Of a stretch of 64,000 nucleotides of DNA, positions 32,810-42,739 are shown piece after piece. The DNA comes from Aplidium turbinatum (Eukaryota; Chordata; Ascidiacea; Aplousobranchia; Polyclinidae). Numbering within the stretch: the stretch's first letter is position 1; the number at the start of each line of letters is the position of its first letter. Location: assembly GCA_918807975.1 (NCBI GenBank), contig OU964935.1:6969823-7033822 (forward strand), given 5' to 3'. The notes beneath the pieces were generated by a model that ran no database searches, was not told the origin of the DNA, and was given only the letters and a program-made list of their open reading frames with translations. The translations under genes and the position numbers were made by a program.

Positions 32810-33343
32810 TCATGGACATGTAGGCTGTTGCCCAAATGCTTGCTTGGAAGACACTTCTTTAAGATGTTGATCCAAAGCATCACTAGTTGGGGGAATTCTC
32901 TCCACGTCCCTAGTTGTCTGTGAGAACAACTTCATTCGGACGAGGTCAACATCATTGTCCTCATTTGATTCATTTGAGTACAGTCTACAGACAAAGTTCT
33001 TTGCCACCTCCTTCAACCTTGGGGATGTTTGGAATGGAGTGTCGGCAATAGTTGCAAATTGCTCCAAGAGGGACGGAACTTTGTGCATCAACGTGCAGCA
33101 GGATCGCTTACCCTTGAACTTGAAGGAAGAAGTACTGTCTGATCCAGTGAATGCATGGAAAAGGGCCATGGCTTTGCATATTGTAGTGCCTAGGTTTATG
33201 GCAATAGTATTCAGGGAGATCATTTTGGTTCTCTTTCCCGCTTTGAATGAGATCCAAATTTCTGCTGCCGGGTTCAGGGCTTTTATGCGATGAAAGTTAC
33301 TCAGAAGGATTACGACAACATCTGTGTCTCCAGTATACACCAT
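32810..33343 (-). CDS. Transposon protein fragment with GDTDVVV and HAFTGSD motifs
   Basis: 177 codons. VYTGDTDVVVILLSNF at the start, then INLGTTICKAMALFHAFTGS, DSTSSFKFKGKR and LLEQFATIADTPFQ. I know this pattern (TDVVVLA...LGxxxCxAxxxxHAFTGCDTTSxFxGKGK) from many uncharacterised proteins of fish, corals and molluscs. The acidic residues in GDTDVVV and GSDSTS suggest a PIN/FEN1-like metal-binding nuclease core, which is an inference. It overlaps the EEADTR fragment at its N-terminal end in another frame. Confidence 0.65.
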   Translation of the reverse strand: MVYTGDTDVVVILLSNFHRIKALNPAAEIWISFKAGKRTKMISLNTIAINLGTTICKAMALFHAFTGSDSTSSFKFKGKRSCCTLMHKVPSLLEQFATIADTPFQTSPRLKEVAKNFVCRLYSNESNEDNDVDLVRMKLFSQTTRDVERIPPTSDALDQHLKEVSSKQAFGQQPTCP

Positions 33344-33579
33344 CCCAATTGACGAAGATTGGAGTGCGTGGAGGAGATGTCTAAAACACGCGTGTCAGCT
33401 TCCTCATGGTTGCATTGATTTATTGGTGGACTGTTCCCAACATGGTGGTGGTGGACTTGATCACCTGCAGTGATATAAACATTCTTGTCATTTGGGAACT
33501 CTTCTTCTGTTATCTTCGACAGGAATGTGAACAGTTCCTTCTTGTTCAACATTGAACATTCGCTAGAAACTTCTGCCAA
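33310..33579 (-). CDS. Transposon protein fragment with EEADTR motif
   Basis: 89 codons, with INQCNHEEADTRVLDISSTH preceding the GDTDVVV segment by the spacing usual in this protein type. N-terminal SKITEEEFPNDKNVYITAGD corresponds to the region before the EEADTR block. Part of the same protein as its neighbours. Confidence 0.6.
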   Translation of the reverse strand: MAEVSSECSMLNKKELFTFLSKITEEEFPNDKNVYITAGDQVHHHHVGNSPPINQCNHEEADTRVLDISSTHSNLRQLGWCILETQMLS

Positions 33580-33658
33580 TTTCCTGGGATTTTAGCAGTA
33601 CCAGATACGCGCTGTCGGATGCCTGTTCCTTGTTTTTCCCTTGTGCCTCCTTTGATCG

Positions 33659-33964
33659 TCAGTGCACGATACTGGACTGGTCCCAGACAATGTCTACTCT
33701 TGTCGATCGGTTCAAGTCATGGTGAACTCTTGGGAAAAATACCTTGTCGAAGTATGAATCAAAGGTCTTGCCTTGGACAGTTGTACCAGGAAGTGAGTGT
33801 ATCAGTACTCCACCGTCAATAATAATGAAGTCGTAAACATCTGGTGCAAGTAACTCCTCGTCGATAGAAATTGCGCTACTTGCAAAGTTCTCCCCACGGC
33901 TGTCTAATACAAGAAAAGCTGGCCCAAAAAGCTCTGGGTGACGTTTGAAGTACTTCCTTTTCAA
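33659..33964 (-). CDS. Transposon protein fragment with IDG...VWD motif
   Basis: 101 codons. ELLAPDVYDFIIIDGGVLIH, SLPGTTVQGKTFDSYFDKVF and TRVDIVWDQ match the (V/I)IDGxxxxH...KTFxxYxxxVFxP...xxDxVWDxY region of the same uncharacterised family. Conserved Asp residues at both ends of the block fit a nuclease-like fold. Confidence 0.6.
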   Translation of the reverse strand: MKRKYFKRHPELFGPAFLVLDSRGENFASSAISIDEELLAPDVYDFIIIDGGVLIHSLPGTTVQGKTFDSYFDKVFFPRVHHDLNRSTRVDIVWDQSSIVH

Positions 33965-34045
33965 CTTAATTGCTGACTTTTTTGTGTTTTCTTCTCATGG
34001 AAGAACACTAACTTGTTGCGCTTGATCGGCGCTGTAAAAGGTGTG

Positions 34046-34609
34046 TCATTGGAGTCTCTGTCTGAAGTTATTGTACTGCTCTTGTCCCAAAGACTCGACT
34101 TTATGGACAGATACAGCAGCAACCGCCGACTCACACATCTTGTCATCTAATGTAACCATGTCTCCACTGAACTCCTCAAAACGATTTCCACTGCTCAGCA
34201 ACACCTCCGTCAGGTCTTTAACATGGCGCAGAAATCGGTGCTGAGATGTACATCCTTCTTCATGATGAGAGAGTTCTTCATCATCGTCGTCTTGAGCATT
34301 TACACCACTGAACTCCTCAACGACACGGCTGATTTCTGGGCCAGTCAATATCCAGCGTTTTAACATGTCACGATTCTCAGTGAGACCAATAATGCCACCA
34401 ACTCCTTTCACCCTTTTGTTGGCTTGCTCGTGTGCTTGATCGATAGGTAAGGATGAGAAACGGTGATTGCTTTGATTTATTGTCCAGTGTCCCATATTAA
34501 ATTCTTCCTGGATGCTAAGTGGAAGACCTTTCAGGTCTTGGATAAAGATTGGAATCCACCTTGCGTAATTGTGGTGGTCTAGAGCAGAGGTAACCAAATA
34601 GACCACCAC
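34046..34609 (-). CDS. Transposon protein fragment with IDQAHEQ and RW..GPE motifs
   Basis: 187 codons. HHNYARWIPIFIQDLKGLPL, then NMGHWTINQSNHRFSSLPI, IDQAHEQANKRVKGVGG, IGLTENRDMLKRW and LTGPEISRVVEEF. This is a well-known but unnamed motif series of metazoan multi-copy proteins, always N-terminal to the IDG...VWD block. The first codons run into the MITE at 34585-34883, whose insertion separates this part from any more N-terminal sequence. Confidence 0.7.
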   Translation of the reverse strand: MVVYLVTSALDHHNYARWIPIFIQDLKGLPLSIQEEFNMGHWTINQSNHRFSSLPIDQAHEQANKRVKGVGGIIGLTENRDMLKRWILTGPEISRVVEEFSGVNAQDDDDEELSHHEEGCTSQHRFLRHVKDLTEVLLSSGNRFEEFSGDMVTLDDKMCESAVAAVSVHKVESLGQEQYNNFRQRLQ

Positions 34610-34883
34610 AAACGGGGACAGCCTAGGCCAAATTTGGAGATGTAATGTTTTTTCAAGAGCTCGATGCCCTGTAGTGTATCACAGCAGGGGACAACTTTTC
34701 CAGCAACCTTTCGATTTTCATCACAACTTTGCTATTCCACCGCTGACTTTGTTATTTATTGTGCTCAATTCAAGTCAATGGAGATTTTAAATAGCTGTAT
34801 ATCTTTTCGCAATTTGTATCCGGCCCGCAGCTGTTAATCTCGCAGCAATCCGGCCCTCAGAGAAAAAAGTTTGGTGACCCCTG
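34585..34883. mobile_element. hAT MITE nested in the U6-inserted transposon
   Basis: Ends CAGAGGTAACCAAAT and TTTGGTGACCCCTG. Perfect 8-bp duplication GTCTAGAG at 34577-34584 and 34884-34891. It has CCGGCCC-rich parts near the right end, like the U6-carrying family, and is a relative of it. It interrupts the coding region around the HHNYARW codons, so it is younger than its host element. Confidence 0.85.
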
Positions 34884-35569
34884 GTCTAGAGCAAAGAACA
34901 GACGTTGGTTCAACGTCAAGAAACAGAGTCGACAAAATGTAAGATTTTGCTGACGCTTAAATAAACGACCAAACGAAGCGGCGTTCACAAACAACAGTGC
35001 AATGGGCATTATGTAGCTGGTTTAGCATCAAAACAAACCAGTCAGTTGAGGTCAGTTGCATAAAAAACTCTGTTTATGGCACAAATTATCTGCAGGGATT
35101 ATCAATCAGTGGGGACATTCTCTTTAAATGCTAGAAACAAAGGAAATAATTTGTTTTCCTTGTTATGACTCGAAGTTACTTAGACATCGACTTCCGATTT
35201 CGAAACTAAAAAACAATGATGTAATAAGGGTGCGAACAATGAACGTAACATTGACATAGACACCAAAATCACCACTCTGTGCTCCAATCATGTTTATTTT
35301 ATTTTTATCGAATTACTCATACATACAAACCTAAGTTTAGAGAACACAATCACCATTTTGGGTTCAATAGTACAAAAGTTACGAAGCATAATGTGAAAAA
35401 ATCTGGAAATTGGCCGCCATCTTGGATTTTGGCGGCCATTTTGTTTTTTTTCATCTGACAGCTTGACACTCGGACCAAAATTGTTTTATAGGTCCTTACT
35501 TTCAAACTGGTACTGAAAACGAAACTTTTGCATCAAGTTGAAATGACTGAGTGCCTGGGAACCCCACTA

Positions 35570-35663
35570 ATATACTAAAATTGGAAAGAAAGAGAGAAGA
35601 TTAGCATGGCCCCTGCGCAAGAATAACACGCAAAATCGTGAAGCGTTCCATGTTTCTTTAAAA
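35570..35663 (+). pseudogene. U6 snRNA 3' fragment, split by insertion
   Basis: ATATACTAAAATTGGAAAG, AGATTAGCATGGCCCCTGCG, AATAACACGCAAAATCG and TGAAGCGTTCCATGTTTCT. It continues the 5' fragment that ends at 31809. The ACAGAGA box is altered to AGAGAGA, so it would be a poor snRNA even when joined. Confidence 0.85.
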
Positions 35664-36021
35664 AAAAAAACAGTTTGCAGTACTAAGCTAAATATTTTCA
35701 TAATACAATCAGAAAAAGTCTTTAAATTTATATATAATATTTTGCCAATATAGTATAAATTGAGTTGGCACACCGACCTAACTTTCCAACAAAACTTGCA
35801 TAAAGAGAACACTGCTCGTGAAACAAAATAACGGTGAAACGCACACTAGTGTTTACATGACATTTGCAAACTTAAAATAAGCAACCCTATGCTCACAGAC
35901 AATTTCGAAATTCGAAAACAGACGTTTTAATCAACCACTGGAACAGTGTGGCTGGACATCGCATTGGAATAACTTCAAGCAACCCTCTCGTACAACTATA
36001 ATCTGATTAGTAGGTCGGTGG

Positions 36022-36960
36022 ACAGGGGCGTTGACAGGGGTCTAGGTGGTACTTTTGGACCCGGGCCCGGAATATTTAGGGGACCCGGATTTAAAAGAAT
36101 CTCCGCGACTTCAATTATTATCAAGATCTTAATATAATCAGATCTAAAGGAATTGCCATCAGAGGTTAAAACAGCCACTTCAGCCGTCAGATGGTAAAGT
36201 ACCGGGCCCTTTCCGGGTATAGTGATTTCCCTAACCACGATTTTTTTCTCGAAAACACGAAATATTTTTCTTTACCCACTCTTTAATTCTGAATATATAT
36301 ATTTTGGTGGTAATCACTTCTAGCTACTTGCGTCTACTTTACAAAGAATTAAGTTCAGCCGATTGTCCGCCCCGTTAGCTCAGCGGATACGCGCCCGGCT
36401 CAAGATCACACGGCGCTGGTTCGACTCTCGGGGTGTGCGCTTGAGCAACGCATTTCAGGACTGCTCTCCATTCAACAGCACCTAATGGATGGAATAATTC
36501 CCCGGCAACAACACTTCAACAATTGGAAACTTCACTCTGTCAATCTTGGTAACCGGCCGTGCGTCAAGAGCCTCTACAAGTATGCGAAACTACCAGGAAT
36601 AATTTATCAAGGCTTTGTCAGTCCGAGGATAAACATTCAAACCAAAACCAAACTCCAACAATTTTAAACATACCGACGAAGATCGTGATTGAGAGCAAGG
36701 ATTTCGCGATTTACGAAGAAATTCCTAATGCGTAATTGCGCAGTTGGGGAAATTCGTGGAAGCAACAAATCTTTGAAAATATAATAATATATATATAAAT
36801 GATATTCCTCTTAATTTTTTACTTTGAACGGCATATGTCATCCTCATTTTAACAACACATCAATAAAAGTTTGTACACAACCTTTATATTCATAACATTG
36901 TGCATGAAGGGGCCCGAAAATAAATTGGTACCGGGCCCGAGAAATCCTGTCAACGGCCCT
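36022..36960. mobile_element. hAT-type element (CGTTGACAGG ends) carrying a SINE
   Basis: Left end ACAGGGGCGTTGACAGG, right end CCTGTCAACGGCCCT, with the 8-bp duplication GTCGGTGG perfect at 36014-36021 and 36961-36968. GGGCCCGG blocks are mirrored at 36060 and 36935. A SINE (36367-36655) is nested in it. Related segments occur at 42118-42330 and 56420-56565. Confidence 0.85.
36367..36655 (+). repeat. tRNA-derived SINE, family 1
   Basis: Head CGCCCCGTTAGCTCAGCGG with B-box GGTTCGACTCTCGGGG and no insert in the anticodon region. Body TTGAGCAACGCATTTCAGG, CAACAATTGGAAACTTCAC, end GAGGATAAACATTC. Nested in the hAT element at 36022, itself nested in the U6-carrying element. Confidence 0.88.
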
Positions 36961-37150
36961 GTCGGTGGAATCGTATGCAGTGCGAAAATATGCTTCCCGG
37001 AAAGTATTTTTTGCCTTCGTGCTCTTTAACTCCTCAAGAAAAGTATTTTTGGTTATACTTGTACGCTGATACTTTCCGCGGGCCGCAGCGATACAGCGTG
37101 GCGGCCGCATGCGGCCCGCGGGCCGCCATTTGGTGACCCCTGGCTTAGAT

Positions 37151-39600
37151 AATATAAACATTCAAGTTTGCATATAACAAAAGTTGTTCCCTGTTGTTTG
37201 TGGAAATGTGTTGAGCTGTGACGGATTAGGATTTTTGGAGGAGGGCGGGGCAAACTTTATTGGGGGAGCCCATTTCAGAAATTTATTATTATGCAGAATT
37301 TGACTACATTATCGTCAAATTCTGTGTTAGTGTCTGATCAGTTATGGTTGATAAATTTGTTTTAACACAAACAGCTGCTTTTTTAACTGTGCGTTCAATA
37401 ATTTTTATCTGTAATAATACAAATAGCCTACGCACATTTTCAAAAAATAAAAGCTCCCTCTTGCCCCCTTCCCCTTGGTTAATTAAAAGCAATACATTGT
37501 GACATTTTGCCAACCAACAAAATTTTTTTAAGTTAAGCATGTCTTGTCTACAGCAAATGTTCATTTTTCTTGCTATTGAAAAAAAATCTATGCTTGAAGT
37601 AGCCTATACCCTACACAGAGGGGTAGGTATATTTCTAAACTGCAAATCAGTAGTTTTTTACATTGATTCAACGTCTGCAAACTATTATAATTATTTAGAT
37701 TCTATTCAGATTAGATAAAATTTCTAATGCAATTGTCTAGTTTTAAAACCTATTTTTCATTGCACGTTTAATCAACTTTTGAAGGGGGTTACGTGTTCCA
37801 ATGACTACAATTCTCAGATGGGAGAAAATGGAATAAAATACAAACCAATGGGGAAAACGCGTGGTAAAACCACCAAGTATAATCTTCTCGAATCCATAGC
37901 TTCCCCACCTTAGCATGCCACAACGAAAACATTTCAAAACGGAAGCTAAGTTTTATTGTATTATCTCAGCTTGTCATTCAGCAAAGGAACGAATTCAGGG
38001 TAATGTAGGCTTATTTCGTTTCGCCTCAATAACCTACAGTCAGCTTTGTAAAGCGCTGGCAGCAAAGCAGTTCTGCGATGAATACAACGCTATAAGACAC
38101 ACATTTGTTTATTATTACAAAATTCAACATACCCTAGCTTGGCCTTTTGTGATATTTTTGAAAAGTTTCTTCATCATTTGACCTACACGAAGAATGTTTG
38201 AAACAAAATTATCTTTTTTAAAATTGACGACGATTTATTTTATCTTGAGTCCGTGTGGATTACACACAGTTTCCAATAGTTCTGTTGCTTGACTTGGTGG
38301 GATATAAGTTACTGTGAAATGTGTAGGATACATAAACGCAAAATTTTTACACAGCAATCTACAGCTTAGAATAATCGATCCTCTTTTTATCAGCTAAGCC
38401 TTTGCTACCTGCATAAGCAAGTCATAAGTCGCTTCATGCTTTTATTCCAGTGTTTCTTAACCGGGTGCCAGCACCCATTGTACTTTCTGGAATCAAATGC
38501 AAGGGGAGCTGAAATAGTAAATACACGAAGTCTATTGCGGATTGCTTATTATATATCAACATTAATACCGTACAGCTAGTCGAACGACTACAACTGATAT
38601 GAGATGTTAGAATGTCCAGATCTGTTTACTGGAGTATTGTGTAGCTTAGTCAGAAAAGTTAAGTAACGCTGCGTTTATTCACTCTGCCCTTTCCTCAACC
38701 GAATTTTTCAATAATGGTTCCATACTTCGGCAGTTGTCAGATTCATATCGAAACGAAGCGTCATGGAATTAAATACAGTTTGAATTGTGAATAACTGAAT
38801 ATATCTGTCTTTTGTATACTTTCAGCCATAGAATAGAGTTTGTTCTGGGCGTGCCGACCGCAGACAAAAAACCTATTGTTTGGTTTTGTTAGTTAATCGG
38901 CAAGACATATAGGCTCTATAGTTCATTGGCTCCAATGCGCTACATTTGTGCGTTATTGCAAGAAAGTAGGCGATTTCAAAAAAGGCAATAATGTAGAAGC
39001 CTGAAAAACTGCCATATAACAGCCTGACACAATTAAGGCTTTTAGTGGTGCATTCTTATGGCAAGTAACTGGATGCCAGTGGTGGCCTTAAGGTTTTGTG
39101 GGCCCTGGGCAAGAAGTAATATGAGGGCCCCCTACCGCCTACGTATCGCCAAATTAAAATACGCAAACTCAAATAACCATAAATCACAATACCACAAAAA
39201 GGAATTAACATGATACAACAACAAACAGCGATGGTAAGTGAGAAAGGTGTATTTCATGCTGTGACATCTTCACATCACTCTGATGAGGAGAAAGACAAGC
39301 ACCTTCACGTGGTCCCCCCGTCAGTAACATACGAAATTATATAAAATACGTATGCGAAACGAAGCTTGTCAAACAAGAGCTAATCACTCTGATGCTATAT
39401 TGTACCACATCACCCAGTGCCATCCGAGTCCTGCACCACCCGTCTGCAGCACTTACACAAAATGCACCTTTCTAGCTTTCATTGCGGCAAACTCTTTAAT
39501 AAGAGAAGCATTGTTGAAAAGGAGCGACCTTCCTGGCGTCAGCATTACCTGACTACTCACTATAGAACAGCGTGCATGGTGTTTTGCTAACCATACCGGT
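37151..39600. other. Intergenic stretch, no gene recognised
   Basis: Contains a half copy of the palindromic MITE at about 37645-37672 (GCAAATCAGTAGTTTTTTAC, TTGATTCAACGTC), a hAT-like end TGTTTCTTAACCGGGTG at 38452 and another, CAGTGGTGGCCTTAAGG, with GGGCCCTGGGC at 39069-39110. None has an identified partner end. No coding evidence. Confidence 0.45.
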
Positions 39601-39666
39601 GTAGCCTCCACACTAGCCATCAAGACTTTTCCAAAAACATGTGTTTCTCGGCAGTCGAGTGTAACA

Positions 39667-39733
39667 GGAACTCAGCGATAGACACGTGTTTCGCCCATGA
39701 GGCTGGGCTCATCAGTACCACACCACTAGTTCC
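39667..39733 (-). ncRNA. Type-I hammerhead ribozyme
   Basis: All core parts are present on the minus strand in order: GGAACT (stem I), GGTA, CTGATGA, stem II GCCCA-gcctca-TGGGC (5 bp, closed), GAAA, short palindromic stem III ACACGTGTC ending in the cleavage triplet GTC (plus-strand 39681-39683), then TATC pairing with GGTA and AGTTCC pairing with GGAACT. Short stem III of this kind is known from Penelope-like retroelements and related retrozymes. A decayed second copy (GAGAAACACATG on the minus strand) lies 35 bp downstream at about 39634-39655, as expected of a tandem arrangement. The surrounding element's limits are not clear. Confidence 0.8.
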
Positions 39734-41072
39734 TGCCACATAGTTCTCAACCGCTGCTTTTGGCACAGCTCTTAGTGGTTTAGGATCAGTGTGGTTTGTA
39801 AAAAAAAAAAACTTAAAAAGGACATATAAATGGTTGTGACTTTCCTGCTGTTGAACCGCCTTCTGGTTCTGAAAACATAACCTTGCAATGTAAAACTCCC
39901 TGCCAAGTTCGTTTCAAATCATGAAAAGCATTCCAGTGGTTTGCTAAAGTTGTTTGGCATTTCATTTTCGTGCGATTTTTTATTTTCACACTTGAATTTT
40001 ACGCAATCAGGCACACAGAATCGTCTCAGCTCAGATGTAAGCGTTGCATTTGTGAACCTAAAAGCAACGCATTACCAGTCAAGGATAAGACTTGCGGAGA
40101 AGGTGCAGAAGCAAGTATAGGCTATGTATATCAACATGTTGTTTAATTAATAATTAAATTCATGATCTGTTTTTGTTTTTTCAAGCAGGCTACTAAAGCC
40201 TCTTTTGTGTAGCCTACCATGCAAGGAAAAAGGTTTGCTAACCCTGGCCTATAGGCTAAGTTAATTTTTCAAATGACAAAGTTTGGTCGTAGCCTTTGGA
40301 AATGTAGCCTATAGCCTGCGTAGGCTACAGTAAATAAGAAAACATTACTTTCAGACCTAATTGATTCCGATCCTGAAAGAATTTATGTTAAAAGTGCCAA
40401 AGTGCTGGCAGCAAAGGATTCATTTGCTTTATAGTATAATATATTATATAAAGTTTATACCAACAAATGATGCTTGTGTGTTAAACCGCAATGTGTCGTT
40501 TGTAAAGTTGTGCTCAGCAATGACTCAATGAAACTTTAAGATCTACAGAAATTCAAATTCTAAACATAAAGAAAATAGACTTCAGCCAAAAGATTGTTTT
40601 GAAATGAAACAGTATGAATTAAAAGCTTTCTAAATCCAGATATACAGACACGATATAACCACTAACCAGATATACTGTTATAGCCTACACTTTTATATAT
40701 TGTAATTGCCTAAAATCTTCACGTCCATCTTATGAAGTAAGCGCTGAGGACTGTAAAAGCTGGAAAACCACACAACGTTAGTGAAAACTGCGAATTTGTT
40801 CATTTTAGACTGCTATATCAAGATTGGCCTTCTTAGTGTCAGTTTTTTTGTTTGAAATGTGAAACCGGTACGCCGAATGACAATAATACATCTGCCGGTA
40901 CGCTGTATTAAAAAGTTTAGAGTATTAGGCCTACCGGTAGCACTGCAGTAGAAAACACCAAGCACTTGGCTTTTCCGCACAAGGGAAACCTCAGACAATA
41001 CTGCAGGCTACATCTGTTTGAGCTAACTCAACGTAGTCTATGCTCTGTCCAATGTCCATAGCTCTAGGCTAG

Positions 41073-41465
41073 CAGTGGTTTTCAACCTAGGGGTCGCGTC
41101 CCCCGGTTCCCCCCTTGAGAAAATCCTTCGTACGCCACTGACTGCAGACAATGCACACCGCCTCGGCCTTTGGGGCCTCTTTAGTGCAGTAGGTACACTG
41201 GTATGGCCATGGAGATATATACCTCCACGTGACATTTTCCCATTTGTGGAACCTAAGCTCCAAAAATGGTAGCCTAGGCTACTACTGCCAACCTTGCCAA
41301 AGCGCTCAAACTGCAAGCAGTGAGGTTTGATAATTATATTTTTTTGTACTATTGCGCATACACAAATGTATTACATATGCCTGAATCAAAATTTTTGAAA
41401 GGGGATCGTTAGTTACATTGGGTTGTTAAAATGGGTCGCAATATGAAAAAGGTTGAAAACCACTG
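41073..41465. mobile_element. hAT-type MITE (GGTTTTCAACC ends)
   Basis: Left CAGTGGTTTTCAACC and right GGTTGAAAACCACTG are perfect 15-bp inverted ends. Sub-terminal GGGTCGC / GGGTCGCAA also match. The flanking 8-mers (TAGGCTAG, TTCTATAG) match only in part, so the duplication has decayed. Inside, CCTTCGTACGCCACTG at 41125-41140 looks like the end of another nested hAT element. Confidence 0.7.
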
Positions 41466-42117
41466 TTCTATAGCCTAGCCTAGTGTTCTAAATGGCCAGT
41501 TACGTAGCCTATCCCATAAATTATGTTTAATAATTTCTACTTTATACACGCATGATATATAGTTAGTAGTTATATTTTTCTTTCAAACTGGACTGGTAAA
41601 AGCAAATGATTTTTTCTAACATGTTTTGTACTTAGGCTATAGCCAGGGGCGTAGTCAAAAGGAGACAGGGAGAAATCTTCCCTCGTATGTAAAATAAAAA
41701 ATTCACGCTGTGTTACAACACCATCTAAGAAAATATTACTATTGATTTAGGCTGCAAGTGCTCTCAGAATGCGCAATTTTACAGCATATTTCTGTTTAAT
41801 CTACTACAATTGGCAGCATCGCGTTGTCAGTTTTGGTCCACCTGTTCCTTTATGTAAAGTGGGCGACGTAACTTAGAGTATGAAACAGTGAAGCTTATAT
41901 GAAGCTATTTTTACCGAAATAAAAAGTTAGTTTGATCATTATGCTACCGGTAATAATTTATTATTCCAACTCCCTTATTATTTTTAACTATAGAAGCACC
42001 TGTAGCCTATAGGCCTACTATACAGGGTATAGCTACTAAATAGGTTAGCCTACTGCAACAAAAAAGTTCTATATGGTTTCACAAGAAGGAGGAGAATCTT
42101 ATCACTGGGGCCTTTGA

Positions 42118-42330
42118 AAGGACGTCGGTATCCTCCTCGTTGTGATCCTCGGCCCCCAAATCAAGACACTTTTGACGTCTGAGACAAACGCACTGTGTCC
42201 AAAGATTAGGCAACAAGGTGGGTTCTTCAAGTTTTCGGGCCCCTTGAAAAGACTATAGGCCCCTAAAATTATTGCGGGCCAGGGTCCAAAAGTAGCCTAC
42301 TCCTCTTGATCTCTCATGTCAACGCTACTG
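42118..42330 (-). repeat. Fragment of the CGTTGACA-type hAT family
   Basis: Reverse complement contains CCAGTAGCGTTGACATGAG, CTACTTTTGGACCCTGGCCC and TTTTAGGGGCC, matching the left part of 36022-36960. A matching CAGGGGCGTAGTCAAAAGG at 41645 could be the opposite end, giving an element of about 0.7 kb, but no target duplication is visible. Confidence 0.5.
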
Positions 42331-42739
42331 GACTTAGGCCATGCTCGTTTCCAGTTTCCTGACATGACGGAGTGAACTTAATGACGGAGTGACGGAAATG
42401 TGGTATTTATTTTACACAACATACAGGGTTCATAATTATTATGTATACACAGTAGAGGGCACAGTTCCGCTAATTAGCGAAGCTCACGCTTTGGTTAGCG
42501 GATTAGCATTTTCGCTAATATTTAGAAATTTTAGCGGACTCGTTAGCGAAAGTAAATTTATTGGAAATTCGCTGATTTCTTTGTTGAAAGCTAACTTTTA
42601 CATTAGCTGCGCCCACCATTGTGTATACTTAGGTCTACAGTAACAGTGTGGACATATACTCCATAATTACGCAAAGCGCTTCTTTCGAGCCTTGTGCTGC
42701 GCAAATTGTAATGGGTCATACATCAGGGATTTGGCAATC

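Larger units (their letters stand above)
31810..35569 (-). mobile_element. Unclassified TIR transposon inserted in U6
   Basis: Terminal inverted repeats of about 265 bp (31810-32080 and 35310-35569) start TAGTGGGGTTCC. Removing the element and one copy of ATA restores the U6 reading GTACATATACTAAAA, so the target duplication is 3 bp. The minus strand codes for a large protein in pieces between 34609 and 32575: an RW...GPE region, an IDG/VWD nuclease-like region, EEADTR and GDTDVVV blocks, HAFTGSD and a cysteine-rich CXC end. It contains no RNase-H-type DDE domain I can recognise. A MITE at 34585-34883 is nested inside. The pieces lie in more than one frame. Confidence 0.85.
31201..37142 (+). 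mobile_element. U6-carrying hAT element, copy 2, with nested insertions
   Basis: Same ends as copy 1 (CAGGGGTCACCAACC; TTGGTGACCCCTG), flanked by GCTTAGAG (31193-31200) and GCTTAGAT (37143-37150). Own sequence is 31201-31809, 35570-36021 and 36961-37142. It is opened by a 3.76 kb element within its U6 segment (31810-35569) and by a 0.94 kb hAT element (36022-36960). Copy 1 supplies the unoccupied version of both insertion sites. Confidence 0.9.

Noticed and set aside
31810-35569. Assignment to Dada or to Polinton on the basis of U6 target or long TIR
   Set aside because: The duplication is 3 bp, not 6-7 bp, and none of the characteristic genes of Polintons is present.
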